A stretch of 23,216 nt of DNA, from contig CALGSZ010000052.1 in assembly GCA_937901745.1 (NCBI GenBank), positions 1 through 23,216 on the forward strand, in the 5' to 3' direction. The notes beneath the pieces were generated by a model. It searched no databases, was not told where the DNA came from, and saw nothing but the letters and a program-made list of their open reading frames with translations. Origin of the DNA: an uncultured Chloroflexota bacterium (lineage in GTDB: Bacteria > Chloroflexota > Chloroflexia > Thermomicrobiales > UBA6265). Numbering within the stretch: position 1 is the stretch's first letter; each line of letters opens with the position of its first letter. Of the stretch, positions 7,640-15,309 are shown piece after piece. The position numbers and the translations under genes were made by a program.

Positions 7640-9304
7640 GTGACTGGTCTCGGCAAGCCGATCTCCACGCTGATTACCAACGCGAAGATCGTCGATGGCA
7701 CCGGCAACCCGTGGTTCTATGGCGAAGTCGCCATCTCCGACGATCGCATCGCGGCGGTCGCGCCGCGCGGGATGATCCCTCGCGATTCGGTACAGGAGAT
7801 CGTCGAGGCTGACGGTCTCGTCGTCTGCCCAGGGTTCATCGACATCCAGTCGCACTCGATCGTGCCGTTCCTGACCGATCGTCGCTCCCTCTCCAAGATC
7901 ACCCAGGGGGTGACGACGGAGATCATGGGCGAGGACTGGACGCCCGCTCCCTTTGGCGGGCGCATTGCCACGCCGTTCCCGGAAGGTGTGCGGCGCTTCG
8001 TCGGCGAGTCGTACGAGGAATGGGTGGAGCGTGGGCGATGCTGGACGCGTTTCGGCGACTGGCTGGACGATCTCGTTTGGCGCGGCGTCGCGGTTAACGT
8101 CGGATCGTTCATCGGCGGCTCGACTGTCCGCGAATACGGCAAGGGCTATGACCTTGGCGAGCCGACGGCGGATGAGCTAGCCGTCATGCGGCGGGTGGTC
8201 GCCGGCGCGATGGAGGATGGCGCCTTCGGCCTCGCGTCCGCGCTGATCTATCCGCCGAGCGCCTTCGCGACGACTGATGAGCTTGTCGCAATTTGCGAGG
8301 TGGTGGCGGCGTATCACGGCGTCCACATCCTCCATCTTCGCTCTGAAGAAGACGGGCTCCTGGACGCGCTGGACGAGGCGATCGAGATCAGCCGGCGCAC
8401 TGGGGTCGCGACCGAGGTCTACCATCTCAAGGCGGCCGGAAAGAAGAATTGGGGATTGATGCCGCAAGCGATCGCGAAGATCGACGCGGCCCGCGCTGAC
8501 GGGATCGATATCGGCGCCGATATGTATCCCTACGAGGCCGCTGGGACGGGGCTAACCGCCTGCGTCCCACCGTGGGCCGCCGCCGAAGGGAAGCTCTACG
8601 AGAATCTGCGCGACCCGGCGCTGCGGGCTCGCATACGCGAGGCGATGCTGGATCCGCAACCGGATTGGGAAAACTTCGCGGCAATCGCGGGTCCGGAAAA
8701 CGTCGTGCTGGCGTCTCCCGGTTGCCCGCAACACGCGGACTACCGCGGGAAGCGCCTCACGGAAGTGGCGGCGATGCGCGGGCAAGATTGGCCTGATGCG
8801 GTAATGGATATCCTTGCGGCCGAAGGTCAGGATGTCTTCTGCTTCTACTTCATGATGAGCGAGGAAAACCTGGCATTGCAGTTGCGTCAGCCCTGGATCA
8901 AGATCGGCACCGACGCGGGTGGCCTCGATCCAGCAACCGCGAGCGCGCGTGGTCTTGCCCATCCGCGGGCGTACGGAACCTATCCGCGAATCCTTTGCCG
9001 CTACGTGCGCGAGCAGGGAGTGCTTCCGCTGGAGGACGCGATTCGAAAGATGAGCTCGGCGGTGGCGGACCGACTCGGCTTGCGCGACCGAGGATTGCTG
9101 CGCGAGGGGATGATGGCCGACATCGTCGTCTTCGACCCGGAGACCGTGCGTGACAACGCGACCTACGACGATCCGCACCAGCTTTCGACTGGGATTCTGC
9201 ATGTCTGGGTCAACGGGCAACAGGTTCTGCGCGACGGGGCTTACACCGGTGCGCTGCCGGGTCGCCGTGTGGTCGGTCCCGGCTATCAGCGGGTGACGGC
9301 ATGA
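7640..9304 (+). CDS. N-acyl-D-amino-acid deacylase (D-aminoacylase) family amidohydrolase
   Basis: From the GTG at 7640 the protein has 554 residues; a GTG at 7595 would add 15 residues that do not look conserved. The later start is preferred because a G-rich run precedes it and the family fold begins at TLITNAKIVDGTG. Motifs include PGFIDIQSHS (about 64-73), GVTTEIMGEDWTPAP (about 90-104), HLRSE (H232), YHLKAAGKKNWG (H262), the DMYPYEAAGTGL segment near 295 and GTDAGG (D425). These place it with zinc amidohydrolases that remove acyl groups from D-amino acids or related N-acyl compounds. The usual HxH has Gln at the first position (Q70), and the cysteine seen in some characterised D-aminoacylases is Glu (E98), so the metal site differs from the classic enzyme. 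The substrate is unknown. The stop overlaps the next start (ATGA). Confidence 0.85.
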   Translation: MTGLGKPISTLITNAKIVDGTGNPWFYGEVAISDDRIAAVAPRGMIPRDSVQEIVEADGLVVCPGFIDIQSHSIVPFLTDRRSLSKITQGVTTEIMGEDWTPAPFGGRIATPFPEGVRRFVGESYEEWVERGRCWTRFGDWLDDLVWRGVAVNVGSFIGGSTVREYGKGYDLGEPTADELAVMRRVVAGAMEDGAFGLASALIYPPSAFATTDELVAICEVVAAYHGVHILHLRSEEDGLLDALDEAIEISRRTGVATEVYHLKAAGKKNWGLMPQAIAKIDAARADGIDIGADMYPYEAAGTGLTACVPPWAAAEGKLYENLRDPALRARIREAMLDPQPDWENFAAIAGPENVVLASPGCPQHADYRGKRLTEVAAMRGQDWPDAVMDILAAEGQDVFCFYFMMSEENLALQLRQPWIKIGTDAGGLDPATASARGLAHPRAYGTYPRILCRYVREQGVLPLEDAIRKMSSAVADRLGLRDRGLLREGMMADIVVFDPETVRDNATYDDPHQLSTGILHVWVNGQQVLRDGAYTGALPGRRVVGPGYQRVTA

Positions 9305-10566
9305 GGCGACCGACGCAGCGACGACGAGCCGGCCGGAGCCGGAGTGCGGTTGAGCCGCTGCCGTTGGATCCGGCGCTGGAGACAGCGGCGCGCCGGTTCT
9401 TTCCCGATCTCCTCCGAATCGAAACCGTCGGTCAGCATCGTCACCTAGCGCGCGTCGAGGCGCCTTCCGGCGTCTGGTGTGTCCGGCGCTGGCCCGAGGG
9501 GACGGTGCAAGAGCGTATTGCGTTCGTGCACGAGCTGCTCGATGCCAGTCACGCCGGCGGCGTTGATTTCGTGCCGCGACCGGCGAAAGATCCCCAGACT
9601 GGGGAGGGCCAGATCCTTCTCTATGGCGCCTGGTTCGACGCCCAAACGTGGATGCCGGGTCGCCCTCTCACGCGCGAGCCGGAAGTGTTCGACGCTGAAG
9701 GTCGGTTGATCAACTATCCGGCGCCACTCCCACCTGGCACGCTGTCGTCGGTCGTCACCGCGCTGGCGCAATGGCACTTGGCGACGGCGCCTTTGGCGCG
9801 ACAGCGGCGCGGGCTTCCTCAGGCGCCCGTTGATGCGATTGTCCGCGCGATCCGCGCAACGTGGTACGCGCAGCGGGAGAGGTTGCAGCCGCTGGCCGCG
9901 GGAACGCCCCACATTCAACGATGGCTGCGTGTCGGCCACCCGGTTATGCGGGAGGGGGTCGCACTGCTCGCCAGCGCGGGGTTCCTGCGTGCCGGGAAGC
10001 GAGTGATCTCCCACCTCAATCTTTGGCCGTCCCACCTGCTTTTCTCGGACGAAGCCGAACCTCGGCTCACTGGGCTGGTCGATTTCGCGGACGCGGCGGT
10101 CTCCTCCCCGATCGTGGATTTGGCGCAAGTCGTGACCCACTTCGGTGGCTGGACTGTCGCGGCCGCGGACGAGGCGATTGGCGCGTACGCCAGCGTGATA
10201 CCGCTCCGGCCGGAAGAGCGACGCGGGCTCTCGGCGCTCGCCGCGCTCGATCTCGTCGCTGAGACGGGACGAATGCTGACGGCAGCTTATGCGGGCGGCT
10301 TCCGACCCGAGTCGGCGGAAGCAGATGCCTTGCGGCATGGCGCGACGGCCTTGCTCGTCTCGCTCGAGACGCTGGCGCCGGTGGTGCTGCGGGGCGATCA
10401 GCCGGCGCGCGCCAAGCGGCGCCGCTGGGTGTACCGGTCGCGATCCAAAACCGGCGACCAACACGGCCGGACGCGACCGCCGGTGAGATCCGCACGATCG
10501 GATCGCTCGAGCGGGCAAGCGGGAGCCGGGGATTCGAAGCGAGGCAAGCCCGACCGGGAGGTATGA
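9301..10566 (+). CDS. APH/CotS-like phosphotransferase family protein with degenerate catalytic loop
   Basis: The 421-residue protein has the layout of aminoglycoside-phosphotransferase-like kinases: an N-lobe with RVEAPSG...VRRW, a hinge containing WMPGR (116-120), a catalytic-loop position ISHLNLWPSHLLF (236-248) and a metal-binding segment GLVDFADA (258-265). Family members usually read HGD....N; here the catalytic Asp is N240 and the loop Asn is H245, while the DF Asp (D261) is kept. It may therefore be a pseudokinase or a kinase with altered chemistry. Residues about 385-421 are basic, low complexity and probably disordered. The ATG overlaps the stop of the D-aminoacylase-family gene, so the two are translationally coupled and probably act on related compounds, which is inference. 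Confidence 0.72.
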   Translation: MRRPTQRRRAGRSRSAVEPLPLDPALETAARRFFPDLLRIETVGQHRHLARVEAPSGVWCVRRWPEGTVQERIAFVHELLDASHAGGVDFVPRPAKDPQTGEGQILLYGAWFDAQTWMPGRPLTREPEVFDAEGRLINYPAPLPPGTLSSVVTALAQWHLATAPLARQRRGLPQAPVDAIVRAIRATWYAQRERLQPLAAGTPHIQRWLRVGHPVMREGVALLASAGFLRAGKRVISHLNLWPSHLLFSDEAEPRLTGLVDFADAAVSSPIVDLAQVVTHFGGWTVAAADEAIGAYASVIPLRPEERRGLSALAALDLVAETGRMLTAAYAGGFRPESAEADALRHGATALLVSLETLAPVVLRGDQPARAKRRRWVYRSRSKTGDQHGRTRPPVRSARSDRSSGQAGAGDSKRGKPDREV

Positions 10567-10570
10567 GCGG

Positions 10571-10591
10571 CCGCGTCTCCGCGCGGAGCGG
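10571..10591. terminator. Short GC-rich palindrome between convergent genes
   Basis: CTCCGCGCGGAG (10577-10588) is a perfect 12-bp palindrome in the 28-nt gap between the phosphotransferase-like and J-domain genes. It could act as a bidirectional terminator, but the stem is short and has no T-tract. Confidence 0.25.
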
Positions 10592-10594
10592 TTG

Positions 10595-11104
10595 TCAGAA
10601 GATCTGTTCCGCGAGAAGATTCAGCGCTGCCCAGATGACGAGCCCCATGACGACGGCGAGCGTGACCCCACCGAAGACGATGATGACGCTCAGCATCGCG
10701 TTGCGGTCGTCCCGCTGCTGATCGCGGCGCTCGGCTTCCGTCGGCCGGCGGCGCAGCCGGTCCCCGTAAATATCGGCGTCCTGCCCGCCGAACCCGCGGA
10801 CGTAGGTATTCATGATCTGGTGCTGGACGACCTTGTGGCGGAGCGTTAGGTCGTGTTCCCGGCGCGACTCGGCGCGTCGTAGGGTCATGTAGGCCCGATT
10901 GAGGAGCTTCGCTTCCTCTTCGGCGGCGGCCCGCTTGTCGGAGCGCTGGCGATCCGGGTGAATGCGCTTCATCGCCCGGCGATAGGCCCGCGTGATATCC
11001 TCGGTCGTCGCTGAGTACGGCACTCCTAGGACTTCGTAGTAGTCCAGTGGCTCGGGCGGGGTGCCATTCCGAGGGTGTTCGTGTTGGCGTTGTGTCGAAG
11101 TCAC
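10595..11104 (-). CDS. Membrane-anchored J-domain protein
   Basis: The 169-residue protein starts at a GTG (11104). Residues about 21-86 form a J domain: DYYEVLGV, helix II with ITRAYRRAMKRI, the essential HPD tripeptide (49-51), and helix III ending in LNRAYMTL. The HPD motif stimulates the ATPase of a DnaK-type Hsp70. The Gly/Phe-rich, zinc-finger and substrate-binding domains of DnaJ are absent. After a basic, charged linker (about 115-134), residues 137-163 form one hydrophobic transmembrane segment near the C-terminus, placing the J domain in the cytoplasm. It is likely a specialised co-chaperone recruiting DnaK to the membrane, but the client is unknown. It is divergent from the ureohydrolase-like gene. 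Confidence 0.82.
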   Translation of the reverse strand: MTSTQRQHEHPRNGTPPEPLDYYEVLGVPYSATTEDITRAYRRAMKRIHPDRQRSDKRAAAEEEAKLLNRAYMTLRRAESRREHDLTLRHKVVQHQIMNTYVRGFGGQDADIYGDRLRRRPTEAERRDQQRDDRNAMLSVIIVFGGVTLAVVMGLVIWAALNLLAEQIF

Positions 11105-11252
11105 CGACCCTCTGACCTGCTACGCATTCGCCAACGAGCATCCCGGCAATTCTACTCAATGCATCCTGGTGACAGTCGCCCGGACCCGAAGCCGCGCTAA
11201 CGTTCGACGAATCAACCGGGCGCGCGGCGAAAAGGCGCGGAGGGCCGGTTCG

Positions 11253-12158
11253 ATGCGAACGCTGGTGATTACGGTGCCCTACCGGTACGACGAGCCTGAC
11301 ACGGGGCTCGGCGCCGGGCCAGCCGCGCTCCTGCGCGCCGGTCTGCTCGATCGACTCATGGAGTCCGGGCACGAGGTTCGCGGACCGGTCGAATCTCGGC
11401 TCGACCCGGATCATCGGCTCGAGGGACATACGATCGCCAATCTCGGCGCCCTCGGCGCGCGCACGGCAGAGCTCGTTGCATCGGCGCGCCGGGCGGGCGA
11501 GCGCACGCTCGTCCTCGCTGGCGACGACACCGCCGCGATCGGCGTTGTCGCTGGCTTGCAGCAGGCGGAAGGCGAGGCCGTGCCGGTGGGTGTGGTCTGG
11601 CTCGATGCGCACGGCGACTTCAATACACCGGAGACGAGCTACAGCGGCATTCTGGCCGGCATGCCGCTCGCGATCATCGCCGGGCTGGCTGAGCCGCAGT
11701 GGCGGCAATCAGCCGGACTCGCTGCTCCGATCCCCACCGAACGCATCCTCATCGGCGGCGTCCGCGAGCTCGATCCGGAAGAAGAGCGGGCCTTGCGCTC
11801 GACCTCGGTAACAATCGTCGCCTGTGACGAGGTACGTGCTGGCGAGCCCTTCGCGCCGAAAGTCGAGCGTATGGCCGCGCGCTGCCAGGCGATCTTGCTT
11901 CACCTCGACGTCGATGTCTTGGATCCACACCTCGTGCCGAGCGCGACGACGCCGGTGGAGCGCGGACTGGAGCTGGACGAGGCGGTCTCGGCGCTGACCA
12001 CGGTCCTGCGCACGGGCAAAGTTGCCGCTGTCTGCGTGTGCAGCCTCAATCCAGGCGGAGGGATGCGCGGCCAAACCTCCATCGAGACAACGCTGGCGCT
12101 GCTCGAGAAGGCGCTCCCGGCCTGGACCAGCGCGCCAGGTCTTCGCGTCGCAAGCTAA
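11253..12158 (+). CDS. Arginase/agmatinase-fold (ureohydrolase family) protein with altered metal site
   Basis: The start at 11253 is chosen because GGAGG lies 9 nt upstream and the family fold begins at once with LVITVPY; the 301-residue length is normal. The ureohydrolase motifs are DAHGD (118-122; D118, H120 and D122 as manganese ligands) and HLDVDVLDP (217-225; D219 and D221). The first motif, normally GGDHS with a ligand His, reads AGDDTA here (90-95), so the His is Asp (D92). Near the C-terminus, where a Glu usually precedes NP, the sequence is VCSLNP (C263). The family hydrolyses guanidino compounds or formiminoglutamate. The altered residues make the exact reaction uncertain, and a mononuclear or non-arginase activity is possible. 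It is divergent from the J-domain gene and convergent with the CorC-like gene. Confidence 0.82.
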   Translation: MRTLVITVPYRYDEPDTGLGAGPAALLRAGLLDRLMESGHEVRGPVESRLDPDHRLEGHTIANLGALGARTAELVASARRAGERTLVLAGDDTAAIGVVAGLQQAEGEAVPVGVVWLDAHGDFNTPETSYSGILAGMPLAIIAGLAEPQWRQSAGLAAPIPTERILIGGVRELDPEEERALRSTSVTIVACDEVRAGEPFAPKVERMAARCQAILLHLDVDVLDPHLVPSATTPVERGLELDEAVSALTTVLRTGKVAAVCVCSLNPGGGMRGQTSIETTLALLEKALPAWTSAPGLRVAS

Positions 12159-12181
12159 GCGCAATCTGTCAAAGGGGAAGT

Positions 12182-13540
12182 TTAGGCGCTGGTAACGGCG
12201 CTGGGCTGCTCGGCGCACGCCTCAACGACGGCCTCCTGCGACGTGGGGATGAGCTCCAGGCGATCAATCCGCAAACCGTCCATCGCGACGATGCGAGCGA
12301 CGAAGCCGTTGATTTGGACCTCGTCACCAACCTCTGGCCGCCGTCCGAGCTGACCGAAGACGTAGCCACCGATCGTGTTGTAGAACGGGTCCTCGAGCTT
12401 CAGCTTGAGCTCTTCGTTGACCTGATCGATCGAGACCAGACCGCTGACCAGCACTCGGCCGTTCTCGAGGCATTGGATGTCGTCCGCGTCCGCCTCGAAC
12501 TCGTCGTGAACCTCGCCGATGATCCGCTCCAGCACGTCCTCGAGCGTCACCATGCCAGCGGTGCCGCCGTACTCGTCGAGGACGATCGCGACATGCGTCC
12601 GGCGCTTCTTCATCTCCGCCAGCAGCTCATCGAGCGGCATCGAGCCGGCGATCATCAACGGCGTCCGCACCAGGCGCGGGAGGCTGAAACGCGTTTGCTG
12701 CCCGCGATCGATCAGCTTGTAGAGATCCTTCGCGTGGAAGATGCCGATGATGTCGTCCAAATCCTCCCCGTAGACCGGGTATCGCGCGTGGCCGTGCTGC
12801 GCGACGATCTTTGTCACCTCCTCCAGCGACGCGGTGGCGGGGAAGGCGATCATCTCCGTGCGGGGGACCATGACCTCGTCGGCCCGGATATCGTGGAAGC
12901 TGAAGACGCGGCTGATCATCTCCTGCTCGCTGGACTCCAGAAAGCCCTGCTGGTGGCTCGCGGTGACCAGCATCTTCAGCTCTTCCTCGGTGTAGACGAG
13001 GTGCTGCTCCCCTTGCCAGGACAAGCCAAGTGGCCGCAGCACGAGGTCGGTCAGCCAGTAGAGGAGAGCGATAAACGGGCGGAAGGGGATCGCCAGCCAC
13101 GTGATCGGCGCCGCGGTCGCCAAGATCGTCGCTTCCGAGCGCTGGATCGCGATCATCTTCGGCACCTGCTCGCCGAGGACGATATGCAGCAGCGTGATGA
13201 TGAAGTAAGCGACGATGCCGGCGACGAGGTGGGCGCTGAGTCGGGCGTTATCGCCAAGCCAGCCTTCGAAGGCCGGCTCGATGATGTTGGCGAGCGCCGG
13301 CTCGGCGATCCAACCGAGGCCAAGGCTTGCCATCGTGATACCGACTTGTGCTGCTGAGATAAAGCGGTTCGGATCTGCGATCGCGCGCTTGACCAGCCGC
13401 GCCATCGGGTTTCCGCGCTCGATGAGCTGATCAATGCGCGTGGGACGGACGCTGACGAGGGCAAACTCCGCGGCGACGAAGAAGCCATTGAGAAGGATCA
13501 GTCCGAAGACGGCCGCGAGTTTCAGTAATTCACTACTCAT
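12182..13540 (-). CDS. CNNM/CBS/CorC-domain membrane protein (hemolysin C-like transporter)
   Basis: The 452-residue protein has the full family order. Residues about 1-200 are the CNNM membrane domain with FFVAAEFALVSVR at the first helix and GEQVPKMIA near 123-131. A CBS pair follows (about 215-340), with VMVPRTEM opening the first repeat and DEYGGTAGMVTLEDVLE in the second. A CorC_HlyC domain (about 355-435, containing FYNTIGGYVF) ends the protein. The family sits in the cytoplasmic membrane and is linked to magnesium or cobalt efflux and resistance; the hemolysin name is historical. No strong ribosome binding site precedes the ATG at 13540. It lies 22 nt from the convergent ureohydrolase-like gene and downstream of the sigma factor terminator, so it probably has its own promoter. 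Confidence 0.92.
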   Translation of the reverse strand: MSSELLKLAAVFGLILLNGFFVAAEFALVSVRPTRIDQLIERGNPMARLVKRAIADPNRFISAAQVGITMASLGLGWIAEPALANIIEPAFEGWLGDNARLSAHLVAGIVAYFIITLLHIVLGEQVPKMIAIQRSEATILATAAPITWLAIPFRPFIALLYWLTDLVLRPLGLSWQGEQHLVYTEEELKMLVTASHQQGFLESSEQEMISRVFSFHDIRADEVMVPRTEMIAFPATASLEEVTKIVAQHGHARYPVYGEDLDDIIGIFHAKDLYKLIDRGQQTRFSLPRLVRTPLMIAGSMPLDELLAEMKKRRTHVAIVLDEYGGTAGMVTLEDVLERIIGEVHDEFEADADDIQCLENGRVLVSGLVSIDQVNEELKLKLEDPFYNTIGGYVFGQLGRRPEVGDEVQINGFVARIVAMDGLRIDRLELIPTSQEAVVEACAEQPSAVTSA

Positions 13541-13686
13541 AAATTGTCATGAATCCACGGCGCCGCGATCGGGCGCATCCGGCTCTTCCATCGCGGCTGC
13601 TTCGGGGAGAGGCCGCCAAGCCGGAGGCCGACGGACGGCAGGTGGAACCGCCGGTAGCGGGGGTCCGTCCGTTCGGCAAAATGCAC

Positions 13687-13714
13687 AAAGGGGCACGGTG
13701 AGCCGTGCCCCTTT
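13687..13714 (-). terminator. Rho-independent-type terminator of the sigma factor gene
   Basis: A perfect 12-bp stem, AAAGGGGCACGG / CCGTGCCCCTTT, closes a 4-nt loop about 70 nt beyond the sigma factor stop. On the minus strand the stem ends in TTT, and a TTTT run lies a few bases further on. Confidence 0.8.
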
Positions 13715-13782
13715 ACCAACGCGCTCGATTGGTCGTCCGCGGTACTAATAGCCAGCGACTCCTGCCACTGTCCCCTGCGGGT

Positions 13783-14793
13783 TTACAGTTCCTGATGATA
13801 GGCGTAAAGCCGCTCGCCGTCGAGCTTGCGCAGCTTCTGCAGCGCCTCGTTCTCGATCTGGCGGACCCGCTCGCGGCTGATCTGAAGCTGCTCGCCCACC
13901 TCCGCCAGCGTGTGCTGGTGGCTGTGGCCGAGACCGAAGCGAAGCTGCAGGACCAGCTTCTCGCGCGGCGTCAGGGTATCCAGCGCCGCCGCGACATCGC
14001 GCTTGAGCATCGACTCGCTCGCCGCCTCGTAGGGCGTCTCGGAGACCTCGTCGGCGATCAGGTCGCCAAGGCTGGTCTCGTCCTCGCTGCCGATCGGCGT
14101 TTCGAGCGAGATCGTCCGCTGCGCCGCCTGGACGATCTGGTGGATCTTCTCCGGCTGCACGCTCATCGCCTCAGCGACTTCCTCGGGCGTCGGCTGGCGG
14201 CCGAGCTCCTGCGCAAGCGCGTTCAACGTCTTGCGGTAACGGGAGATCGAGTCGCCCATGTGGACCGGGAGACGGATCGTCCGGCTCTGGTCCGCGATCG
14301 CCCGGGTGATCGCCTGGCGAATCCACCAGGTCGCGTAGGTGCTGAAGCGGAAGCCCTTGCGCCAGTCGTACTTCTGGACGGCGCGCATGAGCCCGATGTT
14401 TCCCTCCTGGATCAGGTCGAGGAGGGTCAGGCCGCGGTTGACATACCGCTTCGCGATCGAGACGACGAGGCGCAGGTTCGCGCGGACGAAGAGCTGCGTT
14501 GCCGCGACGTCACCCTGCTCGACCCGCTTGGCCAGCTCGATCTCCTGCTCATGAGTCAGCAGGGGCGTCTCCGCGATCTCCCGGAGGTAGAGTCGGACGG
14601 GATCGTTGATGAAGTTGGGATCGAGGCGCTGAAGGACATCAAGATCCCGCTCCAGATCCACCTCGGGCTCGATCTCGTCGGCGAGCTGCGTCTGGATCTC
14701 CTCAGGGACGTCAAGCTTCTCGTCGCCGTTAACCGTCTCCGCGACGAGCGCGTCAATCTTGTTGACGTCGTACGTTTGCAGCGAGTCACTCAT
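13783..14793 (-). CDS. sigA: RNA polymerase sigma factor, sigma-70 group 1/2 (RpoD/SigA family)
   Basis: The start at 14793 is preferred because GAGGAG lies 10 nt upstream; the earlier ATG at 14802 has only 1 nt of spacing. The 336-residue protein has region 1.2 (DPVRLYLREI, 64-73), region 2 (NLRLVVSIAKRY to ATWWIRQAITRAIADQ, about 106-169) with core-binding and -10 recognition parts, region 3 (LPVHMGD to NALAQELGRQPTPEEVA) and region 4 with the helix-turn-helix TLAEVGEQLQISRERVRQIE near the C-terminus. A short acidic N-terminal stretch replaces a classical region 1.1. It directs RNA polymerase to -10/-35 promoters. The conserved regions fit the principal sigma factor, but the short length also allows a group 2 paralogue. 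It has a strong extended -10 promoter and a structured leader of about 320 nt. Confidence 0.93.
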   Translation of the reverse strand: MSDSLQTYDVNKIDALVAETVNGDEKLDVPEEIQTQLADEIEPEVDLERDLDVLQRLDPNFINDPVRLYLREIAETPLLTHEQEIELAKRVEQGDVAATQLFVRANLRLVVSIAKRYVNRGLTLLDLIQEGNIGLMRAVQKYDWRKGFRFSTYATWWIRQAITRAIADQSRTIRLPVHMGDSISRYRKTLNALAQELGRQPTPEEVAEAMSVQPEKIHQIVQAAQRTISLETPIGSEDETSLGDLIADEVSETPYEAASESMLKRDVAAALDTLTPREKLVLQLRFGLGHSHQHTLAEVGEQLQISRERVRQIENEALQKLRKLDGERLYAYHQEL

Positions 14794-15117
14794 TAGGTGC
14801 ATACTCCTCTCAGTGTGGACAGACTCGTCCGCTCATTGCGTTGAACGCTGCATAATCGTTGCCAGTGGCGTTGCCGGGCACCGTCCCGGTTAGTGGGGCT
14901 TGCGTCGCGTTCCGTACAATTCGCGGCGCCAAACAACACCCACGCGCGGAACGGCGCGCAACGCCCTAGTCACCCGCGAATAGCGGGCAACCATGTAAGG
15001 GATACGATTCCCCGGCAACTGTGGATGTATGGTTGACCCTCGCAGCGGCGGGGCGACAAGACTTGACCACGACCATGCGCCATGCGGGGCGATGCCTCGT
15101 GGTCGCCCCCACACAAG
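14794..15117 (-). other. Long structured 5' leader of the sigma factor mRNA (putative cis-regulatory RNA or small RNA)
   Basis: Between the extended -10 promoter and the sigma factor start are about 320 nt without a supported gene. Stems readable by eye: 15065-15072 with 15097-15104 (8 bp), extended by 15050-15054 with 15105-15109; 14985-14994 with 15029-15039 (10 bp, one bulge); 14973-14977 with 14983-14987 (5 bp, sharing 14985-14987 with the previous stem, so mutually exclusive); 14943-14947 with 14954-14958; and 14874-14878 with 14885-14889. I recognise no known riboswitch class, and there is no sign of tmRNA, SRP or RNase P consensus. A separate small RNA made from the same promoter is the alternative. 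Confidence 0.45.
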
Positions 15118-15123
15118 CTTGAC

Positions 15124-15132
15124 ATTATACCA
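15124..15132 (-). promoter_or_regulatory. Extended -10 promoter of the sigma factor gene
   Basis: On the minus strand TGG-TATAAT is a perfect extended -10 element (complement of 15124-15132). The -35 is poor (ACTTGT at 17 bp), as allowed for extended -10 promoters. Transcription would start near 15117, giving a leader of about 320 nt. Confidence 0.6.
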
Positions 15133-15218
15133 TAACGTGCGGAGACACAAGTAGGCGCTGGTCGCGCCAATACGAGGGAGGCCAGCCCAACCCCCCCGCG
15201 TCTCACTGCCGCGAGACG

Positions 15219-15250
15219 GAACCGGGACGCGCCAGTGCGCATCCCGGTTT
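15219..15250 (-). terminator. Hairpin terminator after the IscA-like gene
   Basis: AACCGGGA (15220-15227) pairs with TCCCGGTT (15242-15249). After one mismatch the stem continues with GCGC / GCGC around a CAGT loop. It lies about 60 nt beyond the IscA stop and upstream of the sigma factor promoter. There is no T-tract on the minus strand. Confidence 0.55.
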
Positions 15251-15309
15251 CAGCTTATCCCCACCTGCTCGCGGCGTGAGTACGATGTCGCGCGGAGCCG
15301 CCGCAAGGA

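Noticed and set aside
10398..11708. A 436-codon minus-strand frame across the phosphotransferase, J-domain and ureohydrolase genes
   Set aside because: It overlaps three supported genes and has a biased, low-complexity composition.
12038..13357. A 439-codon plus-strand frame antisense to the CNNM/CBS/CorC gene
   Set aside because: It is a shadow of a well-supported membrane protein gene, and its composition (Asp, Arg, Leu, Gln, His) is typical of reverse-strand artefacts.
13537..13719. A 60-codon minus-strand frame between the sigma factor and CorC-like genes
   Set aside because: It contains the sigma factor terminator hairpin at its start and has no conserved features.
13705..14796. A 363-codon plus-strand frame antisense to the sigma factor gene
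   Set aside because: It lies over an unmistakable sigma-70 gene and has no recognisable motif.
14794..15117. The sigma factor leader as a known riboswitch, T-box, 6S RNA, tmRNA, SRP RNA or RNase P RNA
   Set aside because: I could not find the conserved core sequences of these classes. The CTGAGA near the sigma gene start is an isolated match to one thiamine-riboswitch box without the rest of the element.
14890..15150. An 86-codon minus-strand frame in the sigma factor leader
   Set aside because: Its start lies upstream of the strong -10 element, so the main transcript would not carry the start, and the composition is not protein-like. The stems explain the region better.
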